Assembly (NCBI GenBank): GCA_947175455.1
Contig: CAMWMW010000073.1
Coordinates: 1-7,450 of the forward strand
Direction: 5' to 3'
From: an uncultured Porphyromonadaceae bacterium
GTDB taxonomy: Bacteria; Bacteroidota; Bacteroidia; Bacteroidales; Muribaculaceae
Length of the DNA: 7,450 bases
Under the pieces are notes generated by a model. That model did no database searches, had not been told where the DNA came from, and saw only the letters and a list, made by a program, of their open reading frames with translations. Made by a program: the position numbers and the translations under genes. Below are positions 1 through 7,258 of this stretch, piece by piece. The stretch's first letter is position 1. Every line of letters begins with the position of its first letter.

Positions 1-929
1 ATGTAAACGGTTATCTCACATCCACCTCACAGGGACGACCCGGCATATTGAAAGATATCGCCGACATGTATCTCATGACAGACGGCACACCCTACACTTC
101 CCGCAGCGGATACGAGACTCTGACTCTTGCCCAGGAGTCGCAGAACCGCGACAAACGTTTCTCCCAGACAATGCGTGCTCCCGGCTACAAACGTATCGGG
201 GAGACAAAAGAGACCGCCCCCAATCTTGCCGCGTGCGAGACAGGATACCAGCCGGTGAAATATCTTCAGGCTGCACAATACGATGCCTATAACACATCAA
301 TGGTCGACATGCCCATATTCCGGGCAGCCGAGGTATATCTCAATTTTGCCGAGGCAAAGGCAGAACTGGGCACTCTGACACAAAGCGACATTGACATGTC
401 GATCAAGCCATTGAGAGAACGTGCCGGTGTCAGCAATCTCTCGCTCGCAGTCGCGAACGCCACTCCGGATCCGTATCTTCTTGACGAAGTTACCGGTTAT
501 CTCAATGTAAAAGGTCCCTTCACCGGAGTGATTCTTGAAATCCGGAGAGAAAGAACTGTCGAACTGATGATGGAAGGTTTCCGATATTGGGATATCATGA
601 GATGGCACGAAGGACAACGCTTTACACGAACCTTCCGCGGACTGTATTTCCCCGGTCCCGGCAATTATGACCTTAATGCCGACGGCACGCCGGATGTATG
701 TCTCTGGAGCGGAAGCAAACCTGCGACATCAGCACCGATAGTGTATGAAATCAACAAGGAGATCTTCCTTTCGGACGGCACGAGCGGAAATATCGTACTG
801 CATACGGATTTTCCGCGCACCTTCAGGCAAGACCGCGATTATCTGTATCCGATTCCTACCGAAGACCGTATTCTTACAAACGGAAACATAACCCAGAATC
901 CCGGATGGATCGACGGATTGAATTTCTAA
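1..929 (+). CDS. RagB/SusD family nutrient-uptake outer membrane lipoprotein, C-terminal part (5' end outside window)
   Basis: SusD-like proteins are surface lipoproteins that cap a SusC TonB-dependent transporter and help capture oligomers. The reading frame is open from base 3, so the gene starts upstream; about 308 residues are visible out of the roughly 500-600 usual for the family. In-frame TTG at 48 is an internal Leu codon, not a start, because SusD-like sequence precedes it. Family hallmarks are clear: an AEVYLNFAEAKAELG helix (bases ~330-375), the IRRERTVELMMEGFRYWDI helix (~540-596) followed by MRWHEG, and a C-terminal YLYPIPTEDRIL...NPGW ending (~840-908). The signal peptide, lipobox and N-terminal TPR region are not in the window. 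It is followed 23 nt later by the EEP gene. A susC gene is expected immediately upstream by family habit, but cannot be seen. The ligand cannot be deduced from this part. Confidence 0.95.
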   Translation, partial: VNGYLTSTSQGRPGILKDIADMYLMTDGTPYTSRSGYETLTLAQESQNRDKRFSQTMRAPGYKRIGETKETAPNLAACETGYQPVKYLQAAQYDAYNTSMVDMPIFRAAEVYLNFAEAKAELGTLTQSDIDMSIKPLRERAGVSNLSLAVANATPDPYLLDEVTGYLNVKGPFTGVILEIRRERTVELMMEGFRYWDIMRWHEGQRFTRTFRGLYFPGPGNYDLNADGTPDVCLWSGSKPATSAPIVYEINKEIFLSDGTSGNIVLHTDFPRTFRQDRDYLYPIPTEDRILTNGNITQNPGWIDGLNF

Positions 930-952
930 CCTGAAGCAAAACAACCATAATC

Positions 953-1789
953 ATGACGCATATGAAGCCATTAGATATAATCAACAGAATCCTCATCGCC
1001 TCCATTCTATTCGTGGCATGTGCCTGCGATGAACCCAAGGGTGACAACTCCGATTATGATTTCAACAAAGAGACTGTGAAACATGAATCCACCCGTCTGC
1101 CCGACAGTTATCGTCTCGCCACATACAATACACACCGCTGCTCTCCTCTGAGCAATGTCGCAAACTATAACAACACAGCCAGAGTTATCTCACTGATTGA
1201 TCCCGATGTAATAGCGCTTCAGGAACTTGACAACGGCACAAACAGGTATGCCGAAGACCAGCTCTATGAACTTGCCCGACGCACAAACATGTATCCGCTG
1301 TATCTCCCTTGCGTCACATACGCGAAGGGTTCCTACGGAATCGGTATCCTCTCCAAAGAAGAACCGGTAAAGACATATACGCGTGAGTTACCCGGAAAAG
1401 AGATGAGAGGAATGCTGCTTGCCGAGTTCAAGGATTTCATTTTCATTTGCACACATCTGTGTGTATCAAGCGCAGACAACAGGTCGTGGTCTTACGACAT
1501 TATCAATCAGTATCTGAGTGAGAATTACAGCAGAAGCAAGAAGCCGATATTCCTCGCCGGAGACCTGAACGCGACTTCCCTTCCGGCAGTGGCTACCGAC
1601 AACTGGCAGACGATAAGTTCCACAAGCGTGACTTATTTTCCGACCAGCAGACGAATCGACTATATTCTTTCCTATAAAGGCAACGATGTGCAGAGCAAAG
1701 TGCTTCAGACAATGGTGCCGGCTTTTGATGAGATAGACCTGACTCAGGTTTCCGACCATTTTCCTGTAATTGTGGATATCAGCAAATAA
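953..1789 (+). CDS. Endonuclease/exonuclease/phosphatase (EEP) superfamily lipoprotein
   Basis: A predicted metal-dependent phosphoester hydrolase. EEP members include DNases, sphingomyelinases and inositol-phosphate phosphatases, so the exact substrate is open. The 278-residue product begins with a short basic and hydrophobic segment (residues 5-22) and a Cys at 23 or 25; CDEPKGD after Cys25 resembles a Bacteroidota surface-export signal, so outer-surface lipidation is inferred. The active-site set looks complete: ATYNTH (Asn59), IALQELD (Glu91), YGIGILS (128-134), CTHL (His168), AGDLNA (Asp204, Asn206), RRIDYIL (Asp236) and SDHFP (Asp268, His269). Length fits a single-domain member. ATG 953 gives MTHMK; ATG 962 is an equally good start three codons later and keeps the signal peptide. 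It lies directly after susD, where many loci carry a SusE/F-type surface protein. Family confidence is high; substrate confidence is low. Confidence 0.93.
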   Translation: MTHMKPLDIINRILIASILFVACACDEPKGDNSDYDFNKETVKHESTRLPDSYRLATYNTHRCSPLSNVANYNNTARVISLIDPDVIALQELDNGTNRYAEDQLYELARRTNMYPLYLPCVTYAKGSYGIGILSKEEPVKTYTRELPGKEMRGMLLAEFKDFIFICTHLCVSSADNRSWSYDIINQYLSENYSRSKKPIFLAGDLNATSLPAVATDNWQTISSTSVTYFPTSRRIDYILSYKGNDVQSKVLQTMVPAFDEIDLTQVSDHFPVIVDISK

Positions 1790-1859
1790 AAAGACACTTG
1801 AGCGCAAATACATAGGGCATCCAGGAATCAACACTCCTATAAACGTAAACGTATAAAAA

Positions 1860-4073
1860 ATGAACCGAACAATAAAAAAAAACACATACCGGATGGGAAT
1901 AGCCTTGGCTCTCGTCATTGCAACCGCCATGTCTCTGCAATCGTGCAAAGACGAGGTCAGTCTTCCCAGACCTGTCATAAAACTGAGTTCCGAATCAATA
2001 ACAGCGCCATCACTCGAATCGGCTTTCTCTATCGAGGTAGAATCCAACTGCGACTGGACAGCTGAGATTAAGAACGACGATTCACAGTGGATAACCATAT
2101 CCAATGCGAATGACATAGGCAATGGAGAAATGCGCATATCACTTAAACCGAACATATCCTCTTATCCTCGCGAGGCGACAGTACTTGTCCATAACGAGAC
2201 AATGACTGTAAACACAACTCTGACAGTAAAACAGAATCCTTCTTCGGGTGAAGGGATGGTGTCGGTCAGCGAACTCCGCACGCTCGAAGGAGCATCCGGT
2301 GTCACACTTGACAGAAATGCCATGACACGCGGCGTTGTTGTCTCCAACCTTCAATACAATAATTTTCCACGTGGACTCATAGCCATAGAGGGGGAAGCAT
2401 CGGCAGGAGGCGGAATCGCCGTGAAGACTGACGATACTTTTCTTGTCGCTGCAGGAGAAGAGGTAGAGATCAGGCTTGAAGGAGCAGAGATAAGACGCGA
2501 TCCTGAAAGCGGGATGCTTGTCCTCTATCCGGGAAGCGGCGAATGCGTGAACCGAACGGAAACCACAGAAATCATGCCAACCCCCCTGGAAATCTCGATA
2601 CCCGAACTCCAGACCGGCAACTATGAATCCATGTATGTCAAAGTAGCAGGACAATTCTCAGACACCGACATAAATAAAGAATTCTTATACGAATGCTCCT
2701 CGTTTGTGGATGAAGACTACAACTCAATGGGCATAACAGTGCTTCCCTCGTGCAGATTCGCAGAATCAATGTTGCCCTCCGGCAGCGGTTTTGTATGCGG
2801 TGTGGCAGGAGTCACAGAGGGTGCACCATCGTTATATCCCTGTTCGGAAGCTGATTTTGCACTGAATTCCACTCGTTTCGGAGCAGGATTCTCGTTACCG
2901 TATGTATTCTCGCTGATGACCAACACCGCCACCAATGATGACGGACGTTACATAAAGACTCAACGCGAGGAAGACAACAACTTCACACACTCCGCAGTAG
3001 CGCTCGACAACTCCGGTGTGTCTGCAGAATGGAACACAAGCACTGCCGGAAAATATTTCAGATTCTGGTTTGACAACAGCGGGCATCATAATTTCCAGCT
3101 CGGTTCATGGATGGACGTAGGGCAGAATTATTTCAAGATGACATATCCTGAAGGAATTGAAATCACAGACGGTTTCAGAGTGCAGTTCGGCTGGGGTGGC
3201 ATGAAAAACGCGCCCCGGAACTGGGAGGTGGTATATTCGACCGACAATTCAACATGGTCGACAGGGAAAACAGACACGTCATTCTCTATTCCTAAAAACG
3301 TTCTTGCGGCATCGGGCAAGGGCTTCCTTGACTTCACAGCCGACATTTATGTAAACGAACCCGTAAAAAAGACAGACCGGCTGTATGTCATGATTCGTCC
3401 GCGCGACAATGAAACGATAAGCGGTGACGCACTCTCCACATCCAACGGCAGAGCGGTATTCCACAGCTGCATACTCATTGACAGGCTTCCGGGCAAAACA
3501 GTGACGTCTTCTCCCTCCGGAGCAATATATTTCGAACCGTTCGACAATCTGACACAAGGTGCAGACTATCGCCTCGGAGACAAACTCGCGGCAATGCTCA
3601 ATTATGCAGGAGACGACATCTCGCTCTGGGACACAAACATACGCAATGGCATGAGCGGGACAAACGTGCGCCAGCGTCCGGGCTACGCACAGATCGGTTA
3701 CGTCAACACTGTAGACAACGATCATAAAAGCTACAAGAATGAAACGGGCAGACTTCAGACACCGAAGCTCGGCGCATCCGGCAACAGAACCCTTTCATTC
3801 AAGGCAATGTCCTACAGGAACAAGGCTGTGTTCGAAGGGAAATCCGTAGTGGATATCAAGGGAGACATGACTATGGGCACTATCGAAATAACGGGTGGTG
3901 GAACCGTAAACGGACAGACTTCATTCTCTTTCGGACCTATGTCGCATGATTCCTTCAAGACTTTCACATTCACTCTCGAAGGAATAACCCCCGACACCCA
4001 GATTTCTTTCACCTCCTCTCCGGGTTCTTCAGATTTCTCACGCTGGTTTATAGACAATATATGTGTAAAATAA
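1860..4073 (+). CDS. BACON and DUF5689-like domain surface lipoprotein, candidate substrate-binding protein
   Basis: A 737-residue non-enzymatic-looking lipoprotein. The N-terminus is basic (RTIKKNTYR), then hydrophobic, ending in lipobox LQSC with Cys29 followed by KDE, a likely surface-export signal. Residues ~37-127 form a BACON domain: strand-rich, with the NCDWTAEI and QWITI tryptophans (W66, W77) and a closing TLTVKQNP. Residues ~132-335 resemble DUF5689, which looks OB-fold-like to me (MTRGVVVSNLQYNN, then GGGIAVKT, then GEEVEIRLEGAEI). Residues ~340-541 are an aromatic-rich beta module, and ~555-737 a second one starting with YFEPFDN and ending in RWFIDNICVK, a common jelly-roll ending in this phylum. 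No catalytic motif is seen. BACON domains often accompany glycan- or mucin-binding and hydrolase modules, so a SusE/F-like role is inferred. The 70-nt leader is AT-rich near the start, with AAACGT repeated at 1841-1852 and no Shine-Dalgarno. The 3' end overlaps the GH3 start. Confidence 0.88.
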   Translation: MNRTIKKNTYRMGIALALVIATAMSLQSCKDEVSLPRPVIKLSSESITAPSLESAFSIEVESNCDWTAEIKNDDSQWITISNANDIGNGEMRISLKPNISSYPREATVLVHNETMTVNTTLTVKQNPSSGEGMVSVSELRTLEGASGVTLDRNAMTRGVVVSNLQYNNFPRGLIAIEGEASAGGGIAVKTDDTFLVAAGEEVEIRLEGAEIRRDPESGMLVLYPGSGECVNRTETTEIMPTPLEISIPELQTGNYESMYVKVAGQFSDTDINKEFLYECSSFVDEDYNSMGITVLPSCRFAESMLPSGSGFVCGVAGVTEGAPSLYPCSEADFALNSTRFGAGFSLPYVFSLMTNTATNDDGRYIKTQREEDNNFTHSAVALDNSGVSAEWNTSTAGKYFRFWFDNSGHHNFQLGSWMDVGQNYFKMTYPEGIEITDGFRVQFGWGGMKNAPRNWEVVYSTDNSTWSTGKTDTSFSIPKNVLAASGKGFLDFTADIYVNEPVKKTDRLYVMIRPRDNETISGDALSTSNGRAVFHSCILIDRLPGKTVTSSPSGAIYFEPFDNLTQGADYRLGDKLAAMLNYAGDDISLWDTNIRNGMSGTNVRQRPGYAQIGYVNTVDNDHKSYKNETGRLQTPKLGASGNRTLSFKAMSYRNKAVFEGKSVVDIKGDMTMGTIEITGGGTVNGQTSFSFGPMSHDSFKTFTFTLEGITPDTQISFTSSPGSSDFSRWFIDNICVK

Positions 4074-6151
4074 CTCACAAACACCGTATTTTACTGACAT
4101 CAGCAGGATTAACCGCCCTGCTGATGCCGGTCTGCGCAGCCGGTCCGACCGACTGGGATGCCTCTTATGACTGGGCGGATGCGAAGATTAAAGAGTTAAG
4201 TCTTGACGAAAAGCTTGACATGACTGTAGGTTATGAAGAGTTTTTCTTCCGTGGCTTTCCCGACAAGGGTATTCCATGCATTTATCTTTCCGATGCTACC
4301 AAGGGTGTCCACCTGCGCCCCGAACTCAAAGATACTATACATATACGACAACTGGAACGCTCAACGGCGTTCCCGGCACCGATCATGCTTGCCGCCACAT
4401 TCAATCCGGAACTTTCCCATGAATATGGCAAAGCAATAGGTGAGGAATGCCGAGCCGGTGGTGTGGAGCTTCTTCTGGGTCCGGGTGTAAACCTCGCCCG
4501 CAACTCGCAATGCGGACGTAATTACGAGTATTTAGGGGAAGATCCGTTTGTGGCGGGGAGAATGGCAGCCGAATATATAAAAGGGTTGCAATCAACCGGC
4601 ACCGCCGCGTGTATCAAGCATTTCATAGGCAATGAGACAGAGTTCTACCGCAGACGGACAAACTCCGTTATCGATGAACGCACCCTCCACGAAATATACA
4701 TGCGTCCTTTCAAAGCCGGAATAGATGCCGGTGTCGCTTTTGTCATGACATCATATAACAGGCTCAACGGAGAATGGACCGGAGAAAGCCGCAGAGTCAT
4801 AGACACGCTTTTACGCCGGGATCTCGGATTCAAAGGGGCGGTATTGAGCGACTGGCGTTCCGTATATGATCATGAGAAAGTTGTGAAATCAGGGCAGAAT
4901 TCGATTATGCCGGGCAGCAGCGAAATACGCGATGACATATCCGCACTTGTGCAACGCGGCATACTCTCGGAATCGGACATAGACAAAATGATCAGACCTA
5001 TTCTGGCGACCTGCCACGCTTTCGGTCTTTACAACCGCGAAAAGTACAGACCGGATCTGCTCGCCCTTTTCCCCGACCATGAGCGCGTATCAATGCGCAC
5101 AGCCGAAGAAGGGACTGTATTATTGAAAAACAACGGTCTTCTGCCACTGGAGAATCTCGATGCAAAAAAAATACTTGTTACAGGGAATTATCTTGACAAG
5201 AATTTCAACTGGGTCAATGCATCGGCAGATGTAAAAGGTTACAACCAGATCACATGGAGACAGGCACTGCTTGCAGAACTCGGCAGCAATATTGTTTTTT
5301 CAGCGAAACCTGACGATCAGGAAATCCGCAATGCCGACATAGTCATTGTCTCTACCGGTACTGTCGACCGAGAGGCATATGAACGGCCTTTCAGTCTGCC
5401 GGCTGCGGAAAACGACCGTCTGAGGAGAATAACTTCTCTGAATCCCAATACAATTGTGGTGGTTTTCTCAGGTTCGGGGGTAAAACTCACTGACTTCGCA
5501 GATGAGGCGGCAGCCGTCATATACGGATGGTACCCCGGTCAGAACGGCATGAAGGCTGTGGCAGGCACACTGACCGGACGCGTCAATCCCTCTGGCAAAC
5601 TGCCGATAACAATTGAGAAAGATTTCAGCGACTCTCCCGCTAAAGATGTGATGCCCGAAGGTGCTAAATTTTACACTCGCCTCGTAAACGAAAGAATGAT
5701 CACACCATATGATGTGATCTATGACGAAGGCGTTCTGATGGGATACCGATGGTATGACACCAAAGATATTGAACCGCTTTTCCCGTTCGGACACGGTCTG
5801 ACATATACGGAATGGGAAATCACAAATCCGTCGGTCAAAGTGAGGAACAATGGAATATTTGTAAAGTTCAGGTTGAAAAATACAGGCGGACGGGATGGCG
5901 CGCAGGTTGTGCAGGTATACGTCTCGGAAAAAAATCCGACAGTGGTTCGTCCGCAAAAGGAACTCAAAGGAATCAAGAAAATATTCCTCCCCTCTGGCAG
6001 TTCCGGGGATTTCGACATTCTCCTTGATACAGAAGAACTCGGTTTCTATGATTCCGGGAGCAACAGCTGGAAAACCAACCCTGGTGAATATATTGTTTAC
6101 ATCGGAACTTCTTCAAGGGATATCATCCATGAGGTTAAAATAAAAATATGA
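4061..6151 (+). CDS. Glycoside hydrolase family 3 beta-glycosidase, periplasmic
   Basis: Retaining exo-acting GH3 enzyme, most often beta-glucosidase or beta-xylosidase; specificity cannot be read here. The 696 residues show a signal peptide (residues 1-28, VCAA before the mature end; no good lipobox), suggesting a periplasmic enzyme acting on imported oligomers. The (beta/alpha)8 domain carries Asp78 (YLSDATKG), GRNYEYLGEDP (153-161), IKHFIGNETE (185-194), MTSYNRLNG and the nucleophile Asp264 in VLSDW. The second domain begins at EEGTVLLKNNGLLPL (~349-363); Glu438 in DREAYERPFSLP aligns by eye with the acid/base Glu of the usual EGFDR-type motif. YDEGVLMGYRWYD and FPFGHGLTY (574-582) lead to a C-terminal fibronectin-III-like domain (~592-685). 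ATG 4061 is needed to keep the signal peptide; the next Met (residue 23) would lose it. The start overlaps the previous gene by 13 nt, implying translational coupling. Confidence 0.95.
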   Translation: MCKITHKHRILLTSAGLTALLMPVCAAGPTDWDASYDWADAKIKELSLDEKLDMTVGYEEFFFRGFPDKGIPCIYLSDATKGVHLRPELKDTIHIRQLERSTAFPAPIMLAATFNPELSHEYGKAIGEECRAGGVELLLGPGVNLARNSQCGRNYEYLGEDPFVAGRMAAEYIKGLQSTGTAACIKHFIGNETEFYRRRTNSVIDERTLHEIYMRPFKAGIDAGVAFVMTSYNRLNGEWTGESRRVIDTLLRRDLGFKGAVLSDWRSVYDHEKVVKSGQNSIMPGSSEIRDDISALVQRGILSESDIDKMIRPILATCHAFGLYNREKYRPDLLALFPDHERVSMRTAEEGTVLLKNNGLLPLENLDAKKILVTGNYLDKNFNWVNASADVKGYNQITWRQALLAELGSNIVFSAKPDDQEIRNADIVIVSTGTVDREAYERPFSLPAAENDRLRRITSLNPNTIVVVFSGSGVKLTDFADEAAAVIYGWYPGQNGMKAVAGTLTGRVNPSGKLPITIEKDFSDSPAKDVMPEGAKFYTRLVNERMITPYDVIYDEGVLMGYRWYDTKDIEPLFPFGHGLTYTEWEITNPSVKVRNNGIFVKFRLKNTGGRDGAQVVQVYVSEKNPTVVRPQKELKGIKKIFLPSGSSGDFDILLDTEELGFYDSGSNSWKTNPGEYIVYIGTSSRDIIHEVKIKI
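4094..4130 (+). other. Inverted repeat / predicted mRNA hairpin in GH3 signal-peptide codons
   Basis: Left arm 4098-4107 (CATCAGCAGG) and right arm 4117-4126 (CCTGCTGATG) are a perfect 10-bp inverted repeat around a 9-nt loop. After one mismatch (4097/4127) three more pairs form (4094-4096 with 4128-4130, one G-U). It lies in codons 12-24 of the GH3 gene, within the hydrophobic signal-peptide core. There is no T-tract after it, so it is not a standard terminator. Whether it forms and matters in the mRNA is inference. Confidence 0.5.
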
Positions 6152-6158
6152 AAATGCA

Positions 6159-7232
6159 ATGAAAAAGGTAGGTTTGACAATTGCAATGATGATCGGATTC
6201 TGTGTTGGGCTGAAAGCCCAGCACAGAGCCGACATGCAGCATCTTGAGAACAAGGATTCCTTCTCTATGATTGTGCTCGGAGATCCGCAAGGTTACATGA
6301 AATATGATATCAACCAACCGCTGTTTGACCTTTGCACGGCATGGATAGCCGACAATATCTCCAATCTCAACATAAAAGCTGTTCTATGCACCGGAGATCT
6401 CGTTGAGCAAAACGACAACATAGTAATGAACCGCAACATGCTCAACCAGACAAGCCGTGAGATGTGGCAGGCGGCATCACGCTGTTTCGAACGTCTCGAC
6501 AACAAGGTGCCTTATTTCATATCATGCGGCAACCATGACTACGGTTATCGCAAAGCGGAAAACGGGATGACACATTTCCCGGAGTATTTCCCTTTTGAAA
6601 GAAATTCCGCCTGGCGCGACATGATTGTAAGTAATTTTCCTAACAGACAAGGTGTCTCCGATATGGAAAACGCCGCTTTCGAGACAGAAGAGCGGAACTG
6701 GGGAAAGATACTTGTGATTGTGACGGAATTCGCGCCGCGAGATGAAGTGCTCGAATGGGCGAAAAAACTCTGTGCAGACAAAAAATACAAAAAACACAAG
6801 GTTATTTTCATGACCCACTCGCTTCTTAAGGAGCGGACTGCCGAATATACCGATAATTCATCATACAGAATCGCTCCCTGCAACTGGGGAAAAGCGGTAT
6901 GGGAAAAACTTATCTATCCGTCTGAAAACATCGTGTTCACGCTGTGTGGACATACTGGTAAGCCGGGAGATTACGAAGATTCAGTCGCATACCGCATTGA
7001 CAAGAACTCGGCAGGTCGCAAGGTTCACCAGATGATGTTCAACGTGCAGATTCTCGGGGGCGGATGGGAAGGCAACGGTGGCGACGGGTGGCTACGTATC
7101 CTCGAATTCCTGCCTGACGGACAAACCATAAAGGTCAGGACATATTCCCCTCTTTTCGGCATTTCTCCTCTTACAAAACATTTAGCCCGTCGAACGGAAC
7201 CTTACGACCAATTTGAAATGATTATAGATTAA
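6159..7232 (+). CDS. Secreted calcineurin-like metallophosphoesterase
   Basis: Predicted two-metal phosphoesterase of the calcineurin-like (Metallophos) superfamily, 357 residues. A signal peptide is clear: MKK, hydrophobic core, then likely cleavage after GLKA (residue 20), giving a periplasmic or exported enzyme. Motifs in order: VLGDPQG (Asp42), CTGDLVE (Asp80), SCGNHDYG (Asn125, His126, Asp127), FMTHS (His220), CGHTG (His265). Two positions differ from the classic pattern: motif I is D-x-Q instead of D-x-H, and motif V is GHTG instead of GHxH. The other ligands are present, so activity is plausible. The start ATG lies 7 nt after the GH3 stop. It is the second phosphoester hydrolase of the cluster after the EEP protein, so the two may act in series (diester, then monoester), which is inference. 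The substrate may be a phosphosugar, nucleotide or lipid head group; it cannot be settled from sequence. Confidence 0.92.
   Translation: MKKVGLTIAMMIGFCVGLKAQHRADMQHLENKDSFSMIVLGDPQGYMKYDINQPLFDLCTAWIADNISNLNIKAVLCTGDLVEQNDNIVMNRNMLNQTSREMWQAASRCFERLDNKVPYFISCGNHDYGYRKAENGMTHFPEYFPFERNSAWRDMIVSNFPNRQGVSDMENAAFETEERNWGKILVIVTEFAPRDEVLEWAKKLCADKKYKKHKVIFMTHSLLKERTAEYTDNSSYRIAPCNWGKAVWEKLIYPSENIVFTLCGHTGKPGDYEDSVAYRIDKNSAGRKVHQMMFNVQILGGGWEGNGGDGWLRILEFLPDGQTIKVRTYSPLFGISPLTKHLARRTEPYDQFEMIID
6198..6228 (+). other. Strong inverted repeat / predicted mRNA hairpin in metallophosphoesterase signal-peptide codons
   Basis: Left arm 6200-6211 (CTGTGTTGGGCT) pairs with right arm 6215-6226 (AGCCCAGCACAG) over all 12 positions with a single G-U pair and a GAA triloop; 6199-6227 (T-A) and 6198-6228 (T-G) extend it to 14. 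It begins about 40 nt after the start codon, within codons 14-24. No T-tract follows, so intrinsic termination is unlikely. Folding in vivo is inferred. Confidence 0.55.
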
Positions 7233-7243
7233 CCAATAATTTG
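7212..7243 (+). promoter_or_regulatory. Weak candidate Bacteroidota-type promoter upstream of last gene
   Basis: TTTG at 7212-7215 is followed after 21 nt by TAATTTG at 7237-7243. This approximates the Bacteroides -33 TTTG / -7 TAnnTTTG pattern, but one T is missing from the -7 element. The -33 element lies inside the end of the metallophosphoesterase gene. It would give a very short leader of roughly 10 nt. The region is AT-rich anyway, so a chance match is quite possible. Confidence 0.2.
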
Positions 7244-7258
7244 TTAATATTTTACATT

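Noticed and set aside
48..50. TTG as the start codon of the SusD-like gene
   Set aside because: The same frame is open to base 3 and the residues before it are SusD-like; a 293-residue protein would lack the signal peptide and N-terminal half.
1812..1840. ATAGG...CCTAT inverted repeat in the EEP-BACON gap as a terminator
   Set aside because: The stem is only 5-6 bp with a 17-nt loop and no T-tract follows, so it is probably chance and does not split the operon.
1917..1941. ATTGCA...TGCAAT inverted repeat in the BACON signal-peptide codons as a third member of the hairpin set
   Set aside because: Only 6 bp with a 13-nt loop, lying about 57 nt after the start; too weak to group with the two strong hairpins.
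1466..2155. Long minus-strand open frame (229 codons) across the end of the EEP gene and the start of the BACON gene
   Set aside because: It is antisense to two well-supported genes, shows no recognisable motif, and reads as a Cys/His/Ser-rich shadow of their codons.
4490..5430. GH3 enzyme possibly inactive because the usual E-x-E-G-F-D-R acid/base motif is not literally present
   Set aside because: DREAYERPFSLP aligns with that motif so that Glu438 takes the acid/base place, and the nucleophile Asp264 and the sugar-binding residues are intact.
5468..5956. Minus-strand open frame of 162 codons inside the GH3 gene
   Set aside because: It is fully antisense to conserved GH3 motifs (YDEGVLMGYRWYD, FPFGHGLTY) and has no domain-like pattern or start context.
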